Shown here: piece by piece, positions 54,573 to 64,000 of the stretch
Numbering within the stretch: position 1 is the stretch's first letter
How the letters are laid out: each line of letters starts with the position of its first letter
Origin: Ciona savignyi
Taxonomy: Eukaryota; Chordata; Ascidiacea; Phlebobranchia; Cionidae
Direction of reading: 5' to 3'
Assembly (NCBI GenBank): GCA_000149265.1
Contig: CH003374.1
Location: forward strand, 400,603 to 464,602
DNA: 64,000 bases
The notes under the pieces: generated by a model
The model's database searches: none
Told to the model about the DNA's origin: nothing
Seen by the model: only the letters and a program-made list of their open reading frames with translations
Translations under genes and position numbers: made by a program

Positions 54573-55284
54573 TATGATCTCTAGATTCTGCATACTATAT
54601 AATCAGATTTATATGATGAATTATTAGTGTTGCAGTTATTGTATAAATTGTGATCTTCTCACGTAAATAAGAATACTATTTTTGAAAAGATTTTGATCCC
54701 AAAGGAATTTCATTGCTAAAAAAAGATGGGGTAAAAATACTTACCCCAGTACCACTTGAGTAAACGCCTATATAAGGCAGACTTCATACGATGCAAATGA
54801 TGATGCTTTTTGTTTTAAGTCAAACATGAGAAAAATATATACATGTAAGTGTTGTGGGATAGTTTGATATTTGAAAATTATAGATTTACTAAAATTTCCA
54901 TTTCTGTTTGACTACACAATATAGTATACGATAGTGCACCTATTTAATCTGCAGAACGTTCTTTACCGCCATTTTAAATATTAAATATCACAGAATCAAC
55001 TGTAATAGAAAATTTTATGGAATTATTTGGATAATTTTACACGAACCAGAATTTTATTTGTGCTGTTGTATAAACGCGCCATTTGAACGAATTAAGTGCG
55101 AAATGATCCACCACAGCTGATGTTTCCAAGTGACTAGCGTCCCGCTGTTTCCCATAGTTGTGACATAACAATCCCGATAAAAACACATTTTTTGGGCAAA
55201 GAATGGTCATATTTTAGCGGTTTTTCACTAATATGTAATCAAAACTACCCAGGAAAAGAAATTAACGTGTTAATTATTCATGTT

Positions 55285-55480
55285 ATTCAGATTGTATATT
55301 CATGTTTATCGCGGTAAATGTAAAAACGTAATGGCCATTACCACACGGACAATCGCCATACCACCTCTGGTTAACGGGGATATTGCATGATTGAGACGTT
55401 TTTTGTTAATTTTTGATTAATCCACTTGGTTCAGGTAATGTTCTTCAAGTTCCGTGCCCAACCGATCAGCTTGGTGGGTT
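55285..55480 (-). repeat. SINE fragment
   Basis: Retains TATTCATGTTTATCGCGG, ACACGGACAATCGCCATACC and a short head. Diverged. Confidence 0.55.
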
Positions 55481-55494
55481 AGGAAAGGATGGGT

Positions 55495-55793
55495 CATCGG
55501 ATATTCAGGTTTATCATCGTGAATGGGAAACTCAAGGGGATTGACACACGGGCAATCGTCAGATCACCTCGCGCCCACCGTCGGGTAACTGGAGCTGTTG
55601 CAGTGTGTTATGTGCGATTCACACGTTTTTTCAATTTAGTAGAACCCATTGGTCCGCTGGGTTTAGGCAATGTCCGTTATGTGCTATACCCAAGGACACG
55701 CATGGCGAGCTAGTGACCACTTTCGAACCTGCAACCCTTTGGTTTGTTAGGCGACACACGTAACCATCAGACTAATTTGTCGGACAAAGTGCG
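55495..55793 (-). repeat. SINE copy, near full length
   Basis: Reverse-strand copy with CATCGTGAATGGGAAACTC, ACACACGGGCAATCGTCAGA, AGCTGTTGCAGTGTGTTATG and a tRNA-like head near CACTTTCGAACCTGCAACC. Well preserved. Confidence 0.82.
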
Positions 55794-55794
55794 G

Positions 55795-56055
55795 AGGCTT
55801 TTAGCGTTAGGGTCGCATATACCAAGCTGATCGCTAGCTTGTCGATTATGCCCTTGGGTAAGGCACAAATCGAACATTGCCTGAACGAATTGGATTAATA
55901 GGTCCCCAATTACAATACCGTTTTAATCATACACAACACACCGAAATAGCTCCGTTAATTCGACGGTGGGTATGAGATAGTTTGACGATTACCGGTGTGT
56001 TAATTACCCTTGCGTCTTCCCATTAATGGGAATAAACATGAATATACTATACCAA
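55795..56055 (+). repeat. SINE copy
   Basis: Plus-strand copy with GCCCTTGGGTAAGGCAC, ACACAACACACCGAAATAGC and CCATTAATGGGAATAAACAT. It directly abuts the reverse copy to its left. Confidence 0.7.
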
Positions 56056-56335
56056 AGACACGACCTAACGCCAATTAGCCAGTTTGGAACCTGCTACCAT
56101 TCGGCTTAAAGGCGGGGCACTAAACCACTAACCTGTTTAGCGGGACAAATATAAATGGCGTTAACACACGGTTAAGAGTGAAATTACCCCGTACCGACTG
56201 TCGGCAGTCACACGCAGTGTGTTGTGTACCTTCATTCAGTTTAATTACCACCGAAAAAGGCCCAGACAATGTCCGTTAATTGTTTTGTCCAAGAATAAAG
56301 TCGACCGGCGAGCGGCCAGTTTTTTTATTCAGCTG
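56056..56335 (-). repeat. SINE fragments
   Basis: A head-like block (CAGTTTGGAACCTGCTACC, GGCACTAAACCACTAACC) and a body block (CACGCAGTGTGTTGTGTACC, CAGACAATGTCCGTTAA) in reverse orientation. They may be two nested copies. Confidence 0.55.
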
Positions 56336-56387
56336 AAAGTATGCGGCTAGTTTTCGATTGGTTTAGTTGGTTGCCCCTGAACGATCG

Positions 56388-56585
56388 TGTGGCCGAATGG
56401 TTAACGCGACCATTCACATATATACCCGAAAAAACAACGAACACATCATGGGTTTAAGCGATAGAAAGTAGTCGGTTGTCCTTTGGACTAAGCGCTTTGC
56501 TTACATCATACAAATATATTATTTAATGTTAACCGTGAGCACGGGGTGATCTGTCGATTGCCCCTGAGACAAGCCCGTAGCGTGT
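56388..56585 (+). repeat. tRNA-derived SINE head with decayed body
   Basis: GTGTGGCCGAATGGTTAACG at its start matches the 41522-41627 family. The body contains GTCCTTTGGACTAAGCG and ATCTGTCGATTGCCCC, shared with the larger SINE family. Confidence 0.55.
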
Positions 56586-56744
56586 TTCTGTTCAGGGTAT
56601 GAAAAAGAAAAACCGTGGAAGATCACAGTTTTCTAAACGGCGTTGTCTTGTTTGTTGTATCCAGAACAATTTAAGTGTTTGTTTTATACAGTACATTAGA
56701 ACTATATGTTTGTTTGTTTTGGCATTAGGTTTGTTCAAGCAGGT

Positions 56745-57028
56745 TAGGGATATTCATCTTTATCCCCGTGAATGGGAAAACCAAGGGGGTTATCACACGG
56801 GCAAGCGTGAGATTACCTCGCGCCCGCCGTCTGGTTACCGGAGCTATTGCAGTATGCTGAAATGATAGACACGTTCCTTCAATTTGGTATAACCCATTAA
56901 TTCGCTGGGTTCAGGCAGTGTCCATAAAGTGCCTTGCCCATGGACATAACCGACTAGCTAGCGACCAGTTTCGCACCTGCGAATTTGGTTGAAAGGCGAC
57001 GTACCGCTAGACCAACCGGCCAGACAAG
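56745..57028 (-). repeat. SINE copy, near full length
   Basis: Reverse-strand copy closely matching 53728-54023: GATATTCATCTTTATCCCCG, GGAGCTATTGCAGTATGCTG, CAGTTTCGCACCTGCG. Well preserved. Confidence 0.85.
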
Positions 57029-57152
57029 GTTATATTAGTTTATTTTTTCGATGAAATCACGCAACCAAACTATTATATTGATAAAGATTGAAAACAGGAA
57101 AAGAACGGCAGAAAATGTAGATCATTGAACTTAACCAAAACCAAGCAGACAG

Positions 57153-57298
57153 TTAAAGTGTGTTATTTGGTAACCACCCATTGTTGGTCAGGAATTGTAT
57201 CAATTGTCCTGCGATACCCGAATTCATGTCACAACAGTTCAGACTAATTTTGGCAACACAACCATTGTTATTCCTTAACCATAGATTTCCTCGCGTTT
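57153..57298 (-). pseudogene. Orphan exon-like ORF downstream of NOL6
   Basis: On the minus strand an acceptor-like pyrimidine-rich stretch ending in TAG precedes an open frame whose product includes TRGNLWLRNNNGC, ISLNCCDMNSGIAGQL and TNNGWLP and ends in a stop at 57153-57155. The composition looks like a real protein exon, but I recognise no family. NOL6 occupies the sequence upstream on the same strand, so it would have to be an alternative NOL6 3' exon or a displaced exon fragment. Confidence 0.25.
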
Positions 57299-57617
57299 CT
57301 ATTTCGGTATTAATTAAAATAGCAATCCAAGTTTGTAATTGTAAAAGAAATAAAAACTTCACCGGACATTTTCAGCCATTTAGCACAAGCGGTAGGACGG
57401 TCGGCGGACTTCAGACAACAGAAACGTTATGTGATCGAAACCAACCGCTGGCTATATAGTTGTTTGATTTAATTTTCTTGTATGTCTACTACTACTACTG
57501 GATAGTGGAAATGTATATAATATAGCATACTTTAAAAAACAGCCGTATATAAAGCTATTTATAACCGATAACCAAACTGCCGTGAAAAAAACAACTCAAA
57601 TTACTCTTCCGAAATGT

Positions 57618-57623
57618 TTTATT
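57618..57623 (-). promoter_or_regulatory. AATAAA polyadenylation signal of NOL6
   Basis: Read on the minus strand, AATAAA lies 22 bp beyond the stop codon at 57645-57647, giving a very short 3' untranslated region. Confidence 0.7.
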
Positions 57624-57644
57624 GTTATTAAAATACAAAACAAA

Positions 57645-60600
57645 TTAAATTTTCCATTTATCAGAGTTAAGGGTTATAGAATCCACTAAACCTTGTCCCA
57701 TAATTTTAAAATCTTCCAAAATCATGGAAACTTCCGGAACAACTTTTCCATCCGGTTGTAGAACACAGCACGATGACAACAACTGCAGGTAAGTAGAAGT
57801 TAACATTAATTGTAAAATTCATGGAATTGTACACTTAAACAGTTTATGCATTATGGTTTTTGGTTTGACACCAGCCACTGGTTTGGTTTATTCTGTTCTT
57901 AGCCAAGGCACTTGCGGACATTGTTTGAAACTGGTCTAATAATGAGCTAAACTTAAAACTGTATTGGTCCCAAGGTAATTTAAGGATTACCTTGATCAAA
58001 ACAGGAATATGGTATTTTAATAAACAAATTCATACAGTACGCAACACGCCAACATGTTCTTAAACATTATGGTCTGTTTTTACCTTTCATGATATTAAAT
58101 TAAAGCCCTGCGACCGCTTTAGGCATACAACAATCACAGAGTCTACCACTTACTTCATTGTCAGAATACTTATATTTTTAAAATGTACAAAGCTCTTTGT
58201 ACCATTGAGCATAAGTTTTACCTGAAACGGTTTAGGTTTGAAAGCATTGGGTTTCCACAAAACTCCGATCACAGAACCACCGTTGCAATCGTAGAAGAAT
58301 ATCGCTAACTCATGGAACGAATTCTGGTGACCAACTTCAGTGAGTTTGTGATAATAAATGTACACAACTACGTAGTAATGATCAACTTAATCATGTATAA
58401 CACACTAAGAGCTACGATAATCTCAAGGTGGGTGCAAGTAATCTGTTGTTTGTGTCATAACATGTGTTAAAACTCACCTTGCGTTTCCCCATTTATTAGG
58501 ATAAAACATGAATATGCAAAATCAATTATGAGTATTCTATCAATATTAACTAATTTACCTTTAAATCATCAAAGTACTGCCTCAACGGATCAAAGTTTAA
58601 CACAGGCAGACAATCATTGCAAACATTACGATAATCTGCCGTGTTACGCTTCGACTGTTTGTATTCTTCAGATTCATATCGTCGTGGCAACCATTCTGAC
58701 TTTAAGCGAATTATGACATCATAAGCAGATAATGAATGGGACAATATATTCTGTTGAAAAACAAATGATATTTGAATAAAATTTTTTTTAATTTAAATAA
58801 CATACTGTGTGCAATTATGTGTGCCAAAACACCGCTGAATATCTTACTTTCACATGATTAGGTTTGCTTGTTACAGAGTGTGAATGCTTGATTTTAACGT
58901 TTTCCTTAACACTGATGGCAGAAGATAATAAAACAAGGACATCCATTCTCGGGGAAACCAAGGACACAAACCTTAAAACCCATATCTTTTCCCGCATCCT
59001 TGATCTTTGTCTCTATGGAACGTAGTGTGATGCGAGCAAGATCCTTCATCCTCCGGAGTATGATCTTGGAGGGTCCGGATGTTGTCCATGGAGACTGCAA
59101 CCGATCCTTGCTCGTGAAGATGCAGATTGGAGGCAAGGTTGACCGGTTCGAGTTAAAGTTGTCATGTACATCATTCATGTCAGATTCTGTGTAAAAGCTG
59201 CTGTTAGAAAATGTTTACAAAAACACAATTTGTTTATGGTTTTGTATCATTGTGTTATGATCCTGTTATAATCCAAAATTTTAACCACTTAAACATAGGT
59301 TTAATGGTTTTTTTTTGACAAATAGATTCATTTTAATTAATGTTTAAAACCTATTTACCAGTTTGAGGAAGCAAGCTGTTAAATTGTCTATACTTACTTA
59401 TTGGCAGCCCTGTGACAGATATTTAACAAATACTAGTTTGTTATTGGGAGCACAGACTTTTTGTCTAAGTGAAATACAAACGAAGAGGTCACCTGTCAAT
59501 TCGTTGTTGAAATCCACAACAAGTGGAGTTGAATTAAAATCAAAAGTTGAAATGAAATGAAGAAATCTTAGGAATCCAACCTGAGATGACCTGAATGGGA
59601 TGATAGGATGTTTTTATTTTTGTATCTAGTGAAATATGCATAATTAGAGTTTTTGCAGTGTGACATTGGAGATATTGTAGTGTATTGCATATGGTAAAAA
59701 CATTGCTTTAGTTTCATCAACTTTTACGGATTTAACTTAAAGACCTAAGTCAGCAATAAGTTTTGATTGTGAAGGATCAAGATGCTGATGTTTATATAAA
59801 TTATTGACAGCATATTGTCAAAGCACCAGCCACACTGTGGGCATCAGGTGTGGTTTGATGCCATTGAAGAAAAATGAATCATTCAAATCATACCCAGGAG
59901 GAAGGTAGGGTTGTGGACTCAGATAGATAAATGCACACAGCAGATCCACAGCCTCATCCCCGAGCTGTCCAGATATCATCATGGAGTTGATCCATCGCTT
60001 TGTCACCCGACAACATCGACCATAACTTCCAAACCTCTGGTGCAATCTAGTCCATGGGGAGTGAACTTTGTTATATTCTGGTTATGCTTGACCAAGCATA
60101 TATACTTGGTATATTGTATTAAATGTTGATGTGTTTCACTTGCCAGGTCAGTAATATACCTGTAGTAATATACCACTATAGATTAAGGAAGTGTGTTAAT
60201 CGAGGAAGAGCTTTCCTGCAATAGAATGTAGACATCTTTTTTAACACAAGATCAGTGGTTATAGGTACCAAGATATCTTTACCTTACGACACTCAATTAC
60301 TTTTTTACAACAGTGTATGTAAGGATCACTTTTTTTACATTTGTAATTCATTTAAGTGGAAAGATCCCAAATAAACTTGTAAGAAAAGAGTTTGGCTGAT
60401 TGGTCATTTGGTGATTTGACCCAAAGCTTTCTTGTATCATGTTTTTATAATTAGAACATTCTTGTTGGGAATTATGCGTTAAAATGCCTACACCCACCCA
60501 TGTAGAGCACTAGCAAGTTGTGGCAATTTTAAAATTCTCTTTTCTAGTTCGATTGATTCAGCAGTGTTGACCATTTTAATCATTCCATCGTCGGTACGCT

Positions 60601-63600
60601 GGGTTTGCATCACTGCCACCTCCCGGTGGTAAGCCACAGATATCCGGAACACAAACCCATCCTGTTCGTGAAAGGAATAAACTTTGTGGATAAATTAGCA
60701 GAAACTTGAGCATGGAATGTTGCAACTAGTGGTTTGATAAGGGGTCAGTCAGCAAGTGGTGAAAACCAGATAACGATGCCAACACCAACATAACAGCGTG
60801 AGTAGGAGTCTGATGTAAATAATGACCATGAAATGAAGCTGTAATACTAAACTTTCTAAAATGCGCAGATATAATGGTGTTGAATTAAACCTTTTCTAAG
60901 GAATTGGCGCATAATTTAAATAAAATTACAAATTAGAACAAAAATATTTAAACATTGGAAAATCATTTTAACAACGGGATTTACATGGAAATGTTTATTT
61001 GAACCTAAACAGGCTTTCTGTAGCACTTTCTCCATTTTAAGTAAATAAAGAGTTTTAATGACTGTTTAAATCGTCAAAAAATCAAAAAACTTCCTAATAC
61101 ATGTATTTTTGAATATACGTTACACTGACACACACATCTACTCACTTTAATAACATCGAAATGATCTTGACAAGCGACACAAGTGAACGAGCTCTTCAAT
61201 GCTTCGCACATTGACACATGGAAGGCTGCTTTGAGTCTACGTAATGCTCCAGCTTCTTGCGGCCACGCTCCACTTCCCTCCAAGTGACATACAACTATGA
61301 TGTCATAAATTGTTTATTAAATAATTAATGATACATATATTGTTCAACATACATTTATGACTAAGTATATAAAATCCTAATATTTACTTTCAATAGGTTT
61401 CCTAAATGGTGCACATGGTTGACCGGGTACGGGGATTTCCCTTTTCACCCCAGCAATTTCAATTGTATTTTCAATTCTTGTTGTTTGGAAGGGTGGGGTG
61501 GGGTAAACCTCGGTGTTTCTTAATATTGGGGAAACCCCCTGTATACTGGTTATGGACAATGGGAGTGAATGAAGCTCTCGGATTTTATGGCAGATTTCAT
61601 TGTAAGAACGTATCGCCATGGAAACCACCTCATCACCTGTTGAATTATGCACCATTAGTAAATGGGAATTAATATTGGATAAAATACAACTACAGCAAAT
61701 GATCTGACAGTTCAAGCATTAAACGGATAACACACACAAAGTAAAAGAACATACAACAATGTTAGTGAAGGTTATGTTTATGAACCATAAAATATTTATT
61801 CTCAATAGGAATTTCGGATTCAGTTACCATATAATATATAGTTAATAGTTATACCCAATACATATATTAAAATTCTAAAAATTAAATTTTAATTATATTC
61901 TGCCAGATGACTTAGTACCTAGGTAGATTTATATATGAGAGAACATTTTAGAAGCTTCAAACTTATAATATTTTATACTGAAAACAACTTCAATCCCTGA
62001 AATCATCAAATACCTGTTCCTGAATACCCAACGTAATTCCCAGATGATAATTGTTTCCACGGCAATGAGATTATTTCTTCGATTTGATTTGTCGAAAAAG
62101 ATAATGCTGATAGAGGTATGTCACAATGTCTGTCACAGAAATAATATATCATTTTCGATGATGTATTTGAAATGCTTCACTTTCAACACAGACCTTGGTT
62201 AATAATTTACCAAATACCATATTTTCTAGTGTCTTCTAATTTAACAACGTAAAAGACATTTAATCATTGCATGAATATGCTTTAGACAAACCAAAACAGT
62301 TAAAAACATAATTTTCAAGTTTTCATGACTAGATGTTATAGAAACATTTCTCACTTGAATAGAATATGTTTTGCAATCTGGATGGGAATCTCCCTGAGCC
62401 CCACCAAATCATCGGACCCAAAAACCACTGATTCACAGATTGACCCATCTTTGAACCTTCGTAGATCTGACAAGTTGCCCCAGAATTCCCTGAAACTTTT
62501 TGCCTAGAATAGATGTTAGTTTTTTCTTTTTAGTAATGGCCAAGTGTTGTTCACGATCTCTGTACATGATATAACTCTTGACAACATCAAATAGTTTTTC
62601 GATTTGTTATGACAAATCATTACATAGCATTACAAAAGACTTTAAAGATTAGTTGTAGTATCGGCTTGATTTTTTAAAGAAGCTGTTATATTAGCATTAG
62701 TAAATGCAGGTATTTTAGGTTGGTTCCACAGGTAAGTTATGTTTTTATAACAAATACTCTTGGTCTGTTTCATTACACACAACTCCACTTAGGCATTATT
62801 TGTAAAAAATAAGTTTTTAGTTAACCTGTAACATTATTCCAAGACTAACCTCAATAGAATCAGCTGAGGGGCCAAGTTGAAGGGGATTGAATGCATGATC
62901 TTCATTCAATATCAAACCAAATGACAGGTGATTGGATACTTGGTACCAGTTTGGGGGTTTTTCCCCAATATTCCACTGAGACAATAAAAATATTAAAACA
63001 AATCAAAGATTGGTTCTCTAAACAAACACTAAGTACTAGTGTATTGCAAGTTTAAAGTTTTTAAAATTTATAAACTATGCATTCAAGCAATTCGTTGTCA
63101 GGTTATATTGCAATAACTAAATTCAATTATCATCTTAAAAATGTAAATTCAATCAAAAATCATAAAAAAATTAATTTTTCAATAAATTTTTATTTCATTC
63201 TCCACTTTGTCATAATAACGTTAACAAAGCAAATAATTTAAAAAAAGAACCATATATAGCTTTGAGCGCCAAGTTTTATTTGAATGTAAATGTTAATCCT
63301 CACCAAACCATAGGAAGGAGTACAGACACCACAAAGCTCTACCCGATGACCAAAACCACGAATGAGGATATCTGCTATTGTTGATGTCAGCGCACCAATG
63401 TAGTATCCTCCCATATCGACCAACCTATGCTCATTAGCTGCACTTGACTGCTTTAACAACTTCGGCTTGTACACGCTAGAGAGTAAAAAAATTTATAGAA
63501 AATTTTAAAGTTTATTTTTTTTGGTGACTAAGCTTGGTTAAATCATTTAGTTGAGAGTTGTTTACCCTTATTAAAATGTTTTAAATTTGTCCAGTGGTCT

Positions 63601-63995
63601 TAACATCTCGGATAGGTCATAGTAGAATTTAGGGTAGCTTTTAGATAATTTGGTTTAATAAAGTCAAAACAGATGAGGCTACCAGAAATAAGGTACCGGT
63701 ATTTTTCTGATTGTTTTAATGACTTCTATTTCCCACCCTAGGTATTGCACATAAAGGTATAAATGATAACTAATGGTAACCACATCAAATACAAGTAATA
63801 TTTGGACCAATTTGAATTACATAATACATATTTACATCTTACCTGCTATTGCTACAAACTCATGCAATCTAATAATGCTTACTTTATAATATAATCGTAT
63901 TTTCTTGTGAATGGAGCAGGTGATAAAAAAACCACATCAAATGCATTTCGACTTGATGATAAGGCCGACAAAGATATCTTTGCTTCATGTCGAAC
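57645..63995 (-). CDS. NOL6: NOL6 (nucleolar RNA-associated protein, Nrap), 3' part
   Basis: NOL6 is a nucleolar component of the small-subunit processome that helps assemble pre-ribosomes. Exons in transcript order: 63995-63883, 63475-63304, 62975-62850, 62503-62355, 62129-62014, 61636-61388, 61294-61146, 60661-60498, 60046-59894, 59590-59493, 59186-58972, 58750-58559, 58323-58222, 57782-57645. Phases all agree; 711 residues are present and the 5' part lies outside the window. Family signatures: FWGNLSDLRRFKDGSICE, VCHLEGSGAWPQ, DGFVFRISVAYHRE, LHQRF, VTKRWINS, LSPQPYLPPG, VGFLRFLHFISTFDF, PLVVDFNNELT, AIFFYDCNGGSVIGVLWKP, and a C terminus EDFKIMGQGLV. These match human NOL6 in order and spacing. 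No inactivating change is seen. Confidence 0.95.
58385..58515 (+). repeat. SINE 3' fragment in a NOL6 intron
   Basis: CATGTATAACACACTAAGAG, GGTGGGTGCAAGTAATCTG and CCCCATTTATTAGGATAAA match the 3' half of the SINE family in plus orientation. Confidence 0.55.
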
Positions 63996-64000
63996 CTATG

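Noticed and set aside
59363-59490. Upstream extension of the NOL6 exon 59590-59493 through the downstream open frame
   Set aside because: Family alignment places the donor right after NNELT; the following sequence does not align and a correct phase is obtained only with the donor at 59491-59492.

Overview
This is eukaryotic DNA, most likely from an ascidian of the Ciona type. The base composition is AT-rich, genes are dense, many introns are only 50-90 bp, and the genes are chordate-like: a myomesin-type M-band protein, a receptor-alpha/epsilon-type tyrosine phosphatase, a TASK-type K2P channel, a PHF20-type chromatin reader and NOL6. I read exons by hand from splice signals and protein similarity. 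In each of the five main models every exon joins its neighbours in a consistent reading phase; in the PHF20-like model the two assembly gaps could not be tested. The genus is inferred, not proven.

Layout. 1-422 (+): end of an unidentified acidic reading frame. 755-9414 (+): myomesin-like gene (Ig, five FN3, helical linker, four Ig, helical linker, Ig). 11037-17985 (+): tandem-domain tyrosine phosphatase that seems to lack an ectodomain. 18130-25463 (-): TASK-like two-pore potassium channel with a very long cytosolic tail, convergent with the phosphatase. 26190-26387 (-): small orphan ORF. 26941-48282 (-): a PHF20-like gene of about 40 exons, crossing assembly gaps of 100 N (35937-36036) and 510 N (47685-48194). 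48.3-57.6 kb: gene-poor, SINE-rich spacer. 57645-63995 (-): 3' part of NOL6, which continues beyond the window.

Main discovery. In the PHF20-like gene, seven exons (37626-40350) encode a psq/CENP-B-type helix-turn-helix region followed by a DDE_1 (pogo/Tigger-like) transposase domain. They lie between the family's N-terminal MBT/Tudor exons and its Tudor, AT-hook, C2H2, PHD and coiled-coil exons. All flanking phases agree and no stop codon interrupts the chain, so the sequence predicts a chromatin reader with a domesticated transposase in its middle. A second CENP-B-like domain lies at its N terminus, and three Tudor domains share one intron position.

Other signals. The palindrome TGACGTCA occurs about 27 times in the first 27.3 kb, in exons and next to splice sites, and I found none in the remaining 36.7 kb. 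The two phosphatase domains have mirrored exon lengths. Two non-autonomous hAT-type elements have intact terminal inverted repeats and 8-bp target duplications. There is a 280-bp inverted minisatellite in a myomesin intron, a roughly 335-bp tandem-unit repeat present in two gene introns, and a dense cluster of tRNA-related SINE copies. No virus-derived element was recognised.
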